IMG/VR virus record: IMGVR_UViG_3300025133_000049
Span: 30,788 to 94,787 of that record
Direction: 5' to 3' (one strand)
DNA: 64,000 nucleotides
Source of the DNA: a virus
Position 1 is the first letter of the stretch. Each line of letters opens with the position of its first letter. Both the position numbers and the translations under genes were made by a program. The notes below the pieces were generated by a model that saw only the letters and a list, made by a program, of their open reading frames with translations, was not told the origin of the DNA and made no database searches. Positions 24,278-35,173 of the stretch are shown here, piece by piece.

Positions 24278-27200
24278 TGGGTAAATTTGCAGATTTCACA
24301 GACAAGACTAAAGGATTCATAGAAGGTCAAGAAGGAGGTATTGGTGGTATAGCTGATAATGTTATGGGTGTGGTTGGTCAAGCTACTAAAATGATTGATG
24401 ATGTTAAAACACCTCTAGGAGAAAGAATGGATCGTAGAGGTAATATTACGCATGAAGTAGACGCAGCTGGTAATGTTATGGGTGGAGCTGCAGCTGGAGC
24501 GAAGGCTGGAGGAATGTTTGGACCTTGGGGTCAACTTATAGGAGGTGTTGCAGGAGGTATTGGCGGAGGTATTGCAAGTATACTAGATCAAAATGCGCAA
24601 CCAGATATGTTAGATCAGGACTCAAGATATCAGCAGTTCATGTTAGAGAACCAGGTATCTACTATTCGCCCTGAAGCTGCATTTGCTCAACAACAACAAA
24701 TGGCTGAAAATGGATTAGATGTGAAAGGAAACACTAAACAAATAGAAGTAGAAAGAGATGAAATCGTATTACGTAAAGTTGGTAAAACATTTAGAAAAGT
24801 TGCAGACTTTAAAGGAGGTAAACCTCACGAAATGGGAGGCGAGCAATTTGTTGCAGAAGAAGGGGACATTATATTTCCTGGGAAGGATAGGAGACGGATC
24901 ACTAATCTCGTTAACAATAAAAGATGGTCAGCTATTGAATCAGCTAGACAGCAGCTCCCTACAGATGTTCCTACTGGACGGGCTGAATTAGGTTTCGATA
25001 ATACCGATCCTATCAAAAAGAAATACGGTCAAAAGGATGTAGATGATATTAATGCACAAGGAGGGTTAAGTGGTAACATGCTGGCACAAGATGGTGGTTC
25101 AGATGTTATGAATAGACTACTTAAAAAGAAATATGAGTATGATCCAAATAATGCATACTTAGGTAAGTACGGGGATTCCTATGCGGATGCAGAAGGGTTT
25201 GCTACTAAAGGCGGAGGTATGTATAAAACACAGGATGGATATATTACACCATCAGGTAATCGTACATATAATGCAGCAGACACAAAGAACTATCTCAAAA
25301 AGATAGCAGAACTGCCTGAAAATAAAGATAGAACAATTATGTATAAAGATTCAAAAGGATCCGAACCTTTTAGACAATACTCTAAACAGTATGCAGAAGG
25401 AACCAAAGGGATTAAAACAGGGTCAGCAGGCCCAGCTAAAGATGGGATTGAAGATAAAATTTATAGTAGATTAAGAAAGGAAGGATTCAGCGAGCAATCT
25501 GCTCTTGGAGTTATAGCTAATTTAGCTTGGGAGACAGATAACTTTACAGCTTGGGAGGAGTATAAAGAGAATATATATGGTACAAAAGGAGGCGGTATTG
25601 CTATGTGGACTAATAACCCATGGACTAATCGAAGAGACATGTATGATTCTTGGATGAAAGAGAATAATAAAGATGTTTTAAACGTCGACCATCAGCTAGA
25701 TTACCTCTTGCATGAAATATATAATGTAAAGGAAAACATGGCTACTGGAAAGAGGTTCAAAATAGATAAGTTAAAAAAGATGGACTCTATTGCAGGAGCT
25801 GCTGATTATTTTATGAAAGGTTTTGAAGGACCTACGGACCAAAGTAAAGAGCATTTACAGAAAAGGTTAAATCTTATAGCAAACTTTACACCGGAAAAGT
25901 TAACAGAGGCTAAATCAGAGTTAGCCCAAATTAAAAAAGATAAACCTCTGGTAACTAAACAGGATGTAAAAGGATTTGTCAAGCAAGCCAAAGATGTAGT
26001 AAAAGGTATTTTTGAAGCTGGAGGTAATTCCAATAAAGAAAGAATCAAAGCAATGCAAAAAGCTGGGTACTCTGAAGAGGAGATTCAACAAGCTGAAGGT
26101 CCAGAATCTAAAAGCATACTAGCAGAGATTAATGAAGCTGGAGGTAATTCAAATAAAGCTAGAATCAAAGGAATGCAAAAGGTAGCCTCAACACCTTATG
26201 ACGAAGATGGACTCAACCAAGATTTATTAGGTAGAATGAGAAGAAGTCAGAAGGACGGACTAGCTGCAGATAAAGCTAGAACGTCTGAGAATAGACGTAT
26301 ATTAAGTGACACTATTAAAAAGTATATAGTTAATGACGGTACTAAATTAAAGATTCTGAAGGATATACTGGCAGGGGGCCCTATGGGTATAAATGCTGCA
26401 AGTGTTCCTACAAATATTATTGCGGATATTTATGAAGGAGAGATGAGGAAGGGTAATATAGATAAATCCTTTGATGAAGCTTTTCCAGATGCGGAAGAAA
26501 CACCAGCTCCAACTAATCCACAAAATAGTTGGGAAATCCCTTCAGGTATGAGTACCGGAGATGCTGCGGATGCATTAGGAATAAACTCTATTCCAGAGCG
26601 TACGGCTCATGAAGAACAGTCAGTTATTCCTCACATTAAAAAAGCAGGAACTATTGCAGGATATGAACCAACTACAGGTTCGGGTGCTGAATTGCCAGCA
26701 GGCGCTACAACCTCTACTGGAGAACAGGCAGTAGTTAATGCACAAATAGGAAAGACAACTGAGTCAATTAAATCTGGAGCTAGTATGTTAGGGGGAGCAT
26801 TCGAAAGCCTTGCAGCATATGCACCAGCTATTTACAATTTAGCTAAAGGATCAGAAAAAGCAGAGAAGGTTAATAGAAATTATGTTAATCCTATGATGAG
26901 ATCCTTTCAAGATAGAGGTCAAGCAGATAGAAACGAAATAGATAAAGCATTTAGACAATCAATGGCCAGTGCTAGAAACCTATCTGGAGGTTCTCAGGGA
27001 AATTATAGAAGTAACTTAGAACAAGCATGGGCTAATAAGATAGATAGAAACGCACAGGTTAATACAAGAGAAGCTTCTAGAGCTGATCAAGTTGCTGCAG
27101 GTAACGTAGCTGCTATCAATCAAGCAGATCAGATCAATACACAGATGGAGAACAAAGCAGATATTATGGATATGCAATCTCAATCTGCTACTGATTCTTT

Positions 27201-27336
27201 CATGGCTCAAGGAATGCAAGATATAGCTAACATCGGAGCGGTTAGACGTAAAGATTCTCAGATGGAAGCTAACCAAAACATGATATTAAAGTACATTAAA
27301 TCTAACCGTCCGTTTGATACTGACGATTTAGGATAA
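24277..27336 (+). CDS. Internal virion protein with tail-lysozyme domain
   Basis: This 1019-aa protein has a Gly/Ala-rich hydrophobic stretch at residues 68-105 (Gly-zipper-like, possibly membrane-inserting). A beta region follows around residues 145-215 (QIEVERDEIVLRK…HEMGGEQF). Residues about 390-540 fit the phage tail-lysozyme family: ALGVIANLAWETDNF with likely catalytic E419, then GGGIAMWT and QLDYLLHEI. It should cut peptidoglycan during injection. Residues near 580-640 carry a partial 40-aa tandem repeat (EAGGNSNK…). The C-terminus is Gln/Ala-rich and helical. It sits between muzzle and cargo genes. Confidence 0.75.
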   Translation: MGKFADFTDKTKGFIEGQEGGIGGIADNVMGVVGQATKMIDDVKTPLGERMDRRGNITHEVDAAGNVMGGAAAGAKAGGMFGPWGQLIGGVAGGIGGGIASILDQNAQPDMLDQDSRYQQFMLENQVSTIRPEAAFAQQQQMAENGLDVKGNTKQIEVERDEIVLRKVGKTFRKVADFKGGKPHEMGGEQFVAEEGDIIFPGKDRRRITNLVNNKRWSAIESARQQLPTDVPTGRAELGFDNTDPIKKKYGQKDVDDINAQGGLSGNMLAQDGGSDVMNRLLKKKYEYDPNNAYLGKYGDSYADAEGFATKGGGMYKTQDGYITPSGNRTYNAADTKNYLKKIAELPENKDRTIMYKDSKGSEPFRQYSKQYAEGTKGIKTGSAGPAKDGIEDKIYSRLRKEGFSEQSALGVIANLAWETDNFTAWEEYKENIYGTKGGGIAMWTNNPWTNRRDMYDSWMKENNKDVLNVDHQLDYLLHEIYNVKENMATGKRFKIDKLKKMDSIAGAADYFMKGFEGPTDQSKEHLQKRLNLIANFTPEKLTEAKSELAQIKKDKPLVTKQDVKGFVKQAKDVVKGIFEAGGNSNKERIKAMQKAGYSEEEIQQAEGPESKSILAEINEAGGNSNKARIKGMQKVASTPYDEDGLNQDLLGRMRRSQKDGLAADKARTSENRRILSDTIKKYIVNDGTKLKILKDILAGGPMGINAASVPTNIIADIYEGEMRKGNIDKSFDEAFPDAEETPAPTNPQNSWEIPSGMSTGDAADALGINSIPERTAHEEQSVIPHIKKAGTIAGYEPTTGSGAELPAGATTSTGEQAVVNAQIGKTTESIKSGASMLGGAFESLAAYAPAIYNLAKGSEKAEKVNRNYVNPMMRSFQDRGQADRNEIDKAFRQSMASARNLSGGSQGNYRSNLEQAWANKIDRNAQVNTREASRADQVAAGNVAAINQADQINTQMENKADIMDMQSQSATDSFMAQGMQDIANIGAVRRKDSQMEANQNMILKYIKSNRPFDTDDLG
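26014..26183 (+). repeat. Internal 120-bp-period tandem repeat
   Basis: About 50 bp starting at 26014 recur almost unchanged at 26134, exactly 120 bp later, giving two copies of EAGGNSNKxRIKxMQK in the lysozyme protein. Only a few bases differ, so the duplication is recent or is kept similar. Confidence 0.8.
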
Positions 27337-27349
27337 AACAATATAAGAT

Positions 27350-28927
27350 ATGGCATCATTATTTGACAAACCAGTAGCAGCTAACCCGCAAAGTACCTTT
27401 GCTGCATTACCATTACAGTATATATCTCAATCTTTAGATAGGAGACAAGCTCAGTATGAACAAAACAAAGCTCAAGTGGAAGCTCAGAGAGACGAGTTCC
27501 TTAGTACTAGAGCTGTGGCTGGTGATGTAGAAAGACAACAGGCCCTTATATCCGAGTGGGATACTAAGCTAGATGATATGATAGAAGCTGCTGATGGAGA
27601 TTACTCTAGAATCAGAGGAGGTATAGATAGAATGACTAGGGATATTAAGCAAGAAAAAGCTTATGGTGAACTAGGAGCTATCGATAGGAACTTCAAAGGT
27701 GCTGTTAAAGACAGAGAAAACTTAGATAAGTTGTATCAAGCAGGTAAGATTAGTGAGGCTGGATACAATAAAGGGCTCAGTGCAATGCAAAACTTTAAAA
27801 CTACATTGGGGGATAACCAACAATGGAGTACGTATAGAGGGTATATGCCAAGTAATATTACAGATGTTCAAAAGAAATTAAGCGATGTAGTAGATGAAAT
27901 CAATGCTAAGTATGATGAATCAGGACAAAAGTATTTAAGTTCTGAGGATGCACAGACAGCACTCACAGGAGCAGTCAAATCTGACCCAGGTATTCTTAAA
28001 GCAATGCAAGAGAACTGGGAAGCTTTAGGATCTCAAGGAACATTCGGTGAATATTATAATAGTACATTAGGTAATGTTATAGCTAATAAGAAGTATCATC
28101 AAGTTCTTACTAAAAAAGAAGGTGGTGGAGAAGGATCAGGTGTAGGTCAGATACTTACAAATGTAACTATGCCTAGTAGAGGAGGTAGTTCTTATACCGG
28201 AGGTAGTGCAAGTAGCCTTAAAGCAATAGTCCAAAGTGTTTCAGGAAGAGATACTTTCAAAGAATTCAATGATTGGAGAGGATCTGAGCAAGGTAAATTA
28301 GATATTAAATGGATAGAAGCTAAAACAAAAACTGATATGCCTAAGAATCCTTCTGATGCTATTGATTGGATAGAGGATCATTTAGAAAAAACATACACAG
28401 CTAGCGTAGAAACAGAGGTAGTACCTAAACATTTACGAGGTAAAGTCATTAGTGACAAAGGTGAGATACTTACTCACGGTGCCTGGTACAATTCAGCAGG
28501 TGAACTTATTGATGCAGTCGACATTGAGGACCTACAAGGAGAAACTGAGGACGGTAAAGTAACTCAAGTTCTAGGTGTAGTTAAATCAGGTGGGGCATAT
28601 CCTAAAGGAACCTATCATATATTAGGTAAAGATGGTGAGGAGTACTTCCAAGAACCTACAGATGTTAGAACACTTAGTAGTCCTGAATATGTTAAGAGTG
28701 TAATCAACACTGCTAAGCATGCACCAACCGGATCATCCACTGCAAATTTAAGTAGGGGTTTGATAGGTAATGATGGAAGTATGATTATTCAACCTGGAAA
28801 TTATGAAACAAGAGCGTCAAGTCAAGGAAAAGGCGTAGCTTTGTATCAAAATGGAGAATTGATGTATGTACTTCATGCAACTCCTGATGCGACTGGTAAT
28901 GATATTACCGATTATACTCAACAATAA
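27350..28927 (+). CDS. Probable internal cargo or tail protein
   Basis: This 525-aa protein starts MASLFDKPVAANPQSTF. Residues 20-150 form a long charged coiled coil (ALPLQYISQSLDRRQAQYEQNKAQVE…), and residues 245-290 are Gly/Ser-rich and flexible, followed by a beta-rich domain. The N-terminal layout (a short Pro/Phe start, then a coil beginning with Leu-Pro) matches a family of internal proteins next to the cargo genes in crAss-like phages. It is probably packaged with the polymerase, an inference from position. Confidence 0.6.
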   Translation: MASLFDKPVAANPQSTFAALPLQYISQSLDRRQAQYEQNKAQVEAQRDEFLSTRAVAGDVERQQALISEWDTKLDDMIEAADGDYSRIRGGIDRMTRDIKQEKAYGELGAIDRNFKGAVKDRENLDKLYQAGKISEAGYNKGLSAMQNFKTTLGDNQQWSTYRGYMPSNITDVQKKLSDVVDEINAKYDESGQKYLSSEDAQTALTGAVKSDPGILKAMQENWEALGSQGTFGEYYNSTLGNVIANKKYHQVLTKKEGGGEGSGVGQILTNVTMPSRGGSSYTGGSASSLKAIVQSVSGRDTFKEFNDWRGSEQGKLDIKWIEAKTKTDMPKNPSDAIDWIEDHLEKTYTASVETEVVPKHLRGKVISDKGEILTHGAWYNSAGELIDAVDIEDLQGETEDGKVTQVLGVVKSGGAYPKGTYHILGKDGEEYFQEPTDVRTLSSPEYVKSVINTAKHAPTGSSTANLSRGLIGNDGSMIIQPGNYETRASSQGKGVALYQNGELMYVLHATPDATGNDITDYTQQ

Positions 28928-28938
28928 AAGATATTACT

Positions 28939-31900
28939 ATGGCCATAGATCAAGATGCTACTAAAGATTTAAAGATGATTAACCCGGAACCGTCTCCAAG
29001 TGATTCGGCTTTTGAGGCCATGTTTGATTCAGCAAAGAGAACAGGAAGTTCTAGACCTGTTCCTACAAGTGCAGCCGCACAACAGAAAGCTATTAAAGGA
29101 ATGCAAGCAGATATCTTCTTTGATCAATCAGTTCAAGAGGGTAGTAGAGATCAGAAGCTAGATAAGTATGCTTCTTCTTTCGAAGATAAGAATGCAACCC
29201 GAGCTAGAAACCAAAATGAAGCTATCAAAGGTATCAAAGCTATTGGTGGAGGTTTAATTCAGGGTGGGCTTATCGTAGGTGAGCAGTTAGGTTATGTAGC
29301 AGATCTAAAGAATACTGCCAAGATGTTCAGTGATGCTGAAGATATGTCAGGTAACTGGTGGTCTAACATGTTTAGAGATGCTCAAGATAGTTTGAGAGAA
29401 TCTGATACGTTTAAAATTTACGAGAGTGGTACTGACGAGAACAGTATCCTATCTCAGATATTCAAGTGGAGTTCATTAGAGGGAGCTATCTCGTCCGCCG
29501 TAGGATTCGGTGTATCAGGATTAGGGGCAGCTTCCGTTGTTTCTAAGCTAGGTGCTTTAAAACAATTTGGTAAATTAGCGGCTATGACTGATAAGGTCAT
29601 GGGTAATGTTGCAGCTCGAGGTTTAACTGGGGTCAAAGCAGCTAAGGCTATGCAAGGTGCTGTAGGATCAACAAGAGCGTTTACAGGTCCTCTAGCATCT
29701 TCAGCTATGTCTAACTTCTATATGGGTCAGTTAATGGCTACAGATACATACACTCAATCAATGGATGCCATTAGAGGTAAGATTGATTCAGGTGAGATAT
29801 CTGAATTAGATGCTCAGAAGATAGCAAATGAAAATGCAAAGAATGTAGTTGGATTGAACATGGCTTTGGCCACTACTTCTTTCCTACGATTTGGTAGTAT
29901 ATTTAAAAGAGGTGGTAGACTAAAAGGATTGGTAAAGGATCCTACTGCAATGGCGCAGTTAAAAGATATGGTTATCAAAGGTTCTCCTACAGCATTCGGA
30001 GAAAACGTTTACCAGGAGATGATTCAAATGGAACAGATCTACAAGACTTCATTAGAAGCCGGCGTAGCATCTAAGTATGGTTCTGGTTATTGGGATAGAA
30101 TGACTCAACTAGCTTTATCTAATCGAGCAATGCATGCAGGTGCTCTAGGTGTAGTAGGTGGGCCTATCCAATTTGCTATTATCCAAAAGCCTTTGATGAG
30201 AGAACAGCACAAACAACAAAAAGAAACGTTTGACAATCAACAAGCCTCCCGGAAGTATCACGCTACTATGGTAGAGAATTTAGTTAAAGGTGATATGACT
30301 GCTTTCATGGAGTTCGACAAAGCTAGAAACGAAGCCATCATTGCTGGTGACTTTGAAGCAGCTGCTCTTGCAGAAGATATGGGATTGATTCGTGAAGTAG
30401 TTAAGTCAAATGAATGGGGAACAATAGATTACCTAAGACGAGATATAGAAAATGAATTAAAGCACAAAGAAACTCCAGAGGGATACGATGCTAACTATAA
30501 AGAAAATGGACAGAGAGCATTAGAGATGTTGGACAAGGTTGAAAGTTATAACTATGCATATAGTCAGTTTGAAACTAAGTCAGATTTAATCTATACAAAT
30601 TTAGCGATAGATGCATTGAACTCGAAGAGAGTAGAGAACAATCAGAAACTTGTAGCCTCTGCGCAACAGGTTCAAGCCATGGCTGTACTAGAAGGTGTTG
30701 AAGTTAACTTCGATACTGACACAGGTAGGTTTACAAAAGTAAAGAGAGATAAGAATAGATTCGAAGGGTTATCAACTAAAGAAGCAGTAGCTCAAAGAAA
30801 CCTCGAGAAGACTCAGGACAAAGCTTATGACAAGTTCATGGAGAAGGCTGAGGATATAACCGGATACAAAGATGCAATCAAATCTGATGTTAAGTATACA
30901 AACTTAGGTCAGAAGTTATTAGATAAGTATTCTTATTTAAAAAGTGATAAGGCTCAAGAGAAGGCCCTCAAGATGAAGAAGGATCAGTATGATAATGCTA
31001 AAGAGAATATCAAAAAAGCTGACGCTGAAGATAAAGCTGCAGCTACTGAAAAGAAAAACTCAGGCTTAACTCCTTTCTCAGTTGTTAAAGCAAGAGCTAA
31101 TAAAGAAACTGCTGAAGAGAAGGCGGTTAGAACTAAAGCTTGGGATGCTGAGGTGCAAGGTGTTAACACTCCTAGAGAGGGAAACACATTTACATCTAGA
31201 GATCAACAAGGTGTATCTAGACTTTATAGTAAGGGGGATATGTTGAGATCTAATGATGGTAGATATTTTAAAGTAGATACTCAAGCCGGCGCTGCTAAGA
31301 ATGCTAACCTAGCATCTTATGCTATGCCATTGGTATATGAAGTTACAGCTGAAGGTAAGAAACCTGGAGGTAAAGAGGATAGATGGATTAGATTTATTCC
31401 AGAAGATAATACATTCTTCAGACCAGAGGTTAAACAAGCTCATTATAATAGCAAAACTAAATCTTGGTATCATAAAGGTAACACACCTTTTGCCCCTTAC
31501 GTAGATGTTGACTCAGCTTTTAAACCAAACAATGAGTTAGCTCAGGAAGCTAGAAGACAAAAAGCTGCAGATGGTATTGCTTTAAGTGTAAATAATTTTG
31601 AGTTAGAAGCTAACCAACCAGGTGAGGGTCAACAAATTGTTGAAACAGAAATGGCTGCGGAGTATGACTTGAAGTCTTTGAACAATCCGTTGTTCCCAGG
31701 TGAATCCTATGAAGTTACTTTTAAATTAAATAAGCAACCTAATGGACAAACATTTGTTGATGTTTATAGAGGAGATAGTAAACTTACAAGATTAGATAGA
31801 CACTCTAACTTAAATCATCAAGTGATAGCACAAGCTTTACTTAAAGGTGAAGTTGCGGGATCTGTTATAGGTCACTACAGTAGTTCTAACAATCTGGTTA

Positions 31901-34900
31901 AACTTAGAAATGAAGATGGTACTTTTGTACAAAGTAGTATAGCTGAACTATCTAAAATGGATTCTAAGTATCTAGTTAACGGTAAGGTTCACTTTGCTAT
32001 CAACCCAGGAGAGTATGCTCAGAAAGAACCTGTAACGATGGCAGAAGATGGTACTATCATTACAGATAACAGAATAGAGCATACAGATGCAGATGGCGTT
32101 AAACATTCATTGAGCATTCCATATAGTTCTATGAAAAGTCCTGGAGATACTTACATGTTAATCATAGGGCCAGGTGGTCATATTATTCCTATAGCAACTA
32201 GAGGTAAGAAGCTAGCTGAGCTTGATAGTATGTCAGGAGAAGGAACTAGAGCTGATGATATAGTTAAAGAGGTTGCCCAGGTAACAGAAGAATTCATCAC
32301 AGAGGATATGTTAGAAGGTATGTCTGAATCTGAGTTCGATACAAACCTCAGAGCTACAATAGCTGTATCAAATAAATCTAGTCATGAACAAGCTCAAGAA
32401 TTTAGAAATCAAAAGATAGCTAAGCTTGATGAGCATTGGAGAGATTTCTCTAAGAAGATGGAGGAAACCATTTATCAAACAATTAAAAAGGACGGACGTA
32501 AGTGGAACTCTATAGGAACTACTCAGTCTGGTGAAAACATTTATCAAGCTACAGAATCCGGAACTAGAATTGTTAATCCTAACATGTTTAAGATTGGATT
32601 GTATGTAGATGAAAATGGAAAGTTCACTCCACAAATTCAAGAAGGAACTGGAACTACTAAAGTAAACTATACAAACCTATCTGAATCTGCTACTGAATTT
32701 ACATTAGCATTAGGAGATCGATTTGATAAAATAAGTTATGACAGATTCCTAGATTCGGGAGATGCTGCTACAAACAAAACTAATGCGGAGTATATATTAA
32801 ATGAATCCGGATTATCTACTGATTTAAATATCAGAAGACCTTTTGCTGGATCCTCAGCCACTATTAAAGTAGATGGTATGGATATAGCTGTTGAAGGAGC
32901 TGCAGTAGCAGACAAACATTTCACTAAGCATGACAGAGGTTCTATCGAAGCTATAACTAAACCTGCAGACGAAGCATTTAAGAAATCAACTATCGAAGAA
33001 CTAGATACATTTACTTCTTTCGAATCTACAGATGCTGACAGTATTGGTCAGTTGATGGGTGAAGAAGCTGGAGATGCTATATCTCATGTACTAGCATTCC
33101 TTGGAGATCTTGGGTTAGCTAACATGCCTAAAGTCAATAAAGAATTTAAAGACTTTATCAATAAAGAAGTTGAGGTAACTGAATATCAAGACAGTTTAAA
33201 ATATGCTGAGGCCGCTGGTTTCAAAGGGGAGAATGCAGTAATGGCCGCTAAGGTTCATTCATTTCTTACAAACTTAACTGTAGATATTAAAAATAACAAA
33301 CAAGCTTTATTCACAAAGGCTAATCAAAGCATGAGTGAAAAAGAAATTCAATTAGAGAACCATACTTTCAAAAGAGGAGCTCAAGTTTATTCTAAGAAAC
33401 ACGGGAAAGGTACTATTACCAAAACTGTGAAGAATGGTTATTACTTCATGAAGAACTACAAAGGTGATACTAAGAAAGTTTGGGCCGCTGATGTTGTTAC
33501 TTTAGATAGTAAGTACACTGAATTATTTAAAGCTCAAAGAAAACTTGCTAAGATGGATCCAGCAGATACTGGATATAAAACCACTAAAGCAACTGTAACT
33601 AGATTGGAAGCTAAGTATCTTAAACACTCAGCTGTTCCTTCTAATGAAACTGTTAATGATGGACCTAAAGTTACAGCTACTCCTGCAGTTAGTACTAAAA
33701 AGTGGACTACTGGAAGCACCAGTTTAACTATTACAGATGCTCATGATAGAGTTGCTACAGTTATGGCTACCTATGGTGGAATATCTGCAAAAGGTAATGA
33801 ACTAGCTGCTCAAAAGAAAGCCAATGGAGAGAAGCTTGGGTTGACTAGGGATGAAGCTACAAACTTCCATAAGTTATTGGAAGATAATATAATATTCACT
33901 GAAGCTGAATTATTAGATCTAAAAAGAAAAGCTGCTGACTTAGGAGCTAAACACGGCAATGAGGTTCTAGCTAATCAATCTGAGAACTTCATAGCTCTAA
34001 ATGAGATCTATAAAAATATCAAAGCTAACACTGATATGACAAAAGCTTATCCTACTTTACAAGTAGCTAAGGTAAACAAAAGAGGTGTTACAACTAAACT
34101 GAATTATGCTCCTATCTCAATGCTTAACACAGGGTTACCTGAGATGGGATCTACAAAATCTATTACATCTCCGTTTAGTGCTGGAGAACTTGGTGGATCA
34201 TTCAAAGCGGTTACTACAGCTATGCAGAATGTTTTAAAAACTATGGAAGCAATGGAAGCTCTAGAAGCTACCGACGGAGTTGTAACTCCAGCTGAAGTAG
34301 CTCCTTCTGTAGAAACTAAGACAGCACCTGCTGAAGCGCCTGGTAAAAAGATAACTATAGAAACTACACCTAAAGCAGATTCAGTTGCTGATGTATTTAA
34401 ATCAAAAGGATTAAGTCCTGCCTTAGCAGAACAAGTTACTCAGTTAACAGATAATCAACAGTTTGAGTTAAAACAAGCTATGGATTTATTTGAAGGTATG
34501 GAACAACCACTGCCATCTACATTAGAAGAAATTATGGAAGGACCTAAGTTCAAATCTGGGGATGCTGTTACATTAAGTAAAGCAGACTTCCACGCGGAGG
34601 TAGTAGCGGCTAAAGCTATGCTACCACAAGTTCCGTTTAAAGTTGTAGAGAATGTTGTAGCAATGGTAAATAAATATGGTACCAAAGCAATTGGGGCTTA
34701 TCACCAAGGTGTTGTAACTTTAGTTGAAGGTGCTAGAAAAGGTACAGCTTATCATGAAGTATTTCATGGTGTAGCAGATCTTCAATTACGTCCATTCGAA
34801 AAGCAAGCAATTGCTGAGGAGATGGGTTATCAAAAATGGAACTTAGAGTTAGAAGAGAGGTTAGCTGATATGTTTGCCGAGTATGTGGTAAATCATCAGG

Positions 34901-35172
34901 ATACTTCAATAGTAGGTAAGGTTAAACGGTTCTTCCAAGGTTTACTGGATTGGTTTAATGGAACTAGAACTCCTGAACTAACTAGACAGATATTTGAAAA
35001 GACCGCCACAGGTGGGTACGCTTCTTCTACTAGTCTCAATTATTTATCTAATATTGAGAATCATGTAAGAAAGTTTAGTACGATGGATGCCTTTCAAAAT
35101 TCGCTATCTCAAAAAGAATCAGTAACTTTACGGAATCTTATGAACAACAAAAGAATTAAAATAGTTTGCTAA
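28939..35172 (+). CDS. Giant cargo protein with C-terminal zinc metalloprotease
   Basis: This 2077-aa protein begins with a disordered region. Gly/Ala-rich hydrophobic segments lie near residues 95-120 and 175-205, then long charged helices. A small SH3-like beta unit (KHGKGTITK…KKVWAADVV) sits near residue 1490-1520. At the C-terminus AYHEVFHGV supplies H1939, E1940 and H1943 (HEXXH), and EERLAD at 1972-1977 supplies a downstream Glu: a gluzincin-type zinc protease. Such a domain next to the polymerase is known in crAss-like phages. It may process virion proteins or host targets after injection. The hydrophobic stretches would suit membrane passage. It ends two bases before the polymerase gene. 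Confidence 0.7.
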   Translation: MAIDQDATKDLKMINPEPSPSDSAFEAMFDSAKRTGSSRPVPTSAAAQQKAIKGMQADIFFDQSVQEGSRDQKLDKYASSFEDKNATRARNQNEAIKGIKAIGGGLIQGGLIVGEQLGYVADLKNTAKMFSDAEDMSGNWWSNMFRDAQDSLRESDTFKIYESGTDENSILSQIFKWSSLEGAISSAVGFGVSGLGAASVVSKLGALKQFGKLAAMTDKVMGNVAARGLTGVKAAKAMQGAVGSTRAFTGPLASSAMSNFYMGQLMATDTYTQSMDAIRGKIDSGEISELDAQKIANENAKNVVGLNMALATTSFLRFGSIFKRGGRLKGLVKDPTAMAQLKDMVIKGSPTAFGENVYQEMIQMEQIYKTSLEAGVASKYGSGYWDRMTQLALSNRAMHAGALGVVGGPIQFAIIQKPLMREQHKQQKETFDNQQASRKYHATMVENLVKGDMTAFMEFDKARNEAIIAGDFEAAALAEDMGLIREVVKSNEWGTIDYLRRDIENELKHKETPEGYDANYKENGQRALEMLDKVESYNYAYSQFETKSDLIYTNLAIDALNSKRVENNQKLVASAQQVQAMAVLEGVEVNFDTDTGRFTKVKRDKNRFEGLSTKEAVAQRNLEKTQDKAYDKFMEKAEDITGYKDAIKSDVKYTNLGQKLLDKYSYLKSDKAQEKALKMKKDQYDNAKENIKKADAEDKAAATEKKNSGLTPFSVVKARANKETAEEKAVRTKAWDAEVQGVNTPREGNTFTSRDQQGVSRLYSKGDMLRSNDGRYFKVDTQAGAAKNANLASYAMPLVYEVTAEGKKPGGKEDRWIRFIPEDNTFFRPEVKQAHYNSKTKSWYHKGNTPFAPYVDVDSAFKPNNELAQEARRQKAADGIALSVNNFELEANQPGEGQQIVETEMAAEYDLKSLNNPLFPGESYEVTFKLNKQPNGQTFVDVYRGDSKLTRLDRHSNLNHQVIAQALLKGEVAGSVIGHYSSSNNLVKLRNEDGTFVQSSIAELSKMDSKYLVNGKVHFAINPGEYAQKEPVTMAEDGTIITDNRIEHTDADGVKHSLSIPYSSMKSPGDTYMLIIGPGGHIIPIATRGKKLAELDSMSGEGTRADDIVKEVAQVTEEFITEDMLEGMSESEFDTNLRATIAVSNKSSHEQAQEFRNQKIAKLDEHWRDFSKKMEETIYQTIKKDGRKWNSIGTTQSGENIYQATESGTRIVNPNMFKIGLYVDENGKFTPQIQEGTGTTKVNYTNLSESATEFTLALGDRFDKISYDRFLDSGDAATNKTNAEYILNESGLSTDLNIRRPFAGSSATIKVDGMDIAVEGAAVADKHFTKHDRGSIEAITKPADEAFKKSTIEELDTFTSFESTDADSIGQLMGEEAGDAISHVLAFLGDLGLANMPKVNKEFKDFINKEVEVTEYQDSLKYAEAAGFKGENAVMAAKVHSFLTNLTVDIKNNKQALFTKANQSMSEKEIQLENHTFKRGAQVYSKKHGKGTITKTVKNGYYFMKNYKGDTKKVWAADVVTLDSKYTELFKAQRKLAKMDPADTGYKTTKATVTRLEAKYLKHSAVPSNETVNDGPKVTATPAVSTKKWTTGSTSLTITDAHDRVATVMATYGGISAKGNELAAQKKANGEKLGLTRDEATNFHKLLEDNIIFTEAELLDLKRKAADLGAKHGNEVLANQSENFIALNEIYKNIKANTDMTKAYPTLQVAKVNKRGVTTKLNYAPISMLNTGLPEMGSTKSITSPFSAGELGGSFKAVTTAMQNVLKTMEAMEALEATDGVVTPAEVAPSVETKTAPAEAPGKKITIETTPKADSVADVFKSKGLSPALAEQVTQLTDNQQFELKQAMDLFEGMEQPLPSTLEEIMEGPKFKSGDAVTLSKADFHAEVVAAKAMLPQVPFKVVENVVAMVNKYGTKAIGAYHQGVVTLVEGARKGTAYHEVFHGVADLQLRPFEKQAIAEEMGYQKWNLELEERLADMFAEYVVNHQDTSIVGKVKRFFQGLLDWFNGTRTPELTRQIFEKTATGGYASSTSLNYLSNIENHVRKFSTMDAFQNSLSQKESVTLRNLMNNKRIKIVC

Positions 35173-35173
35173 C

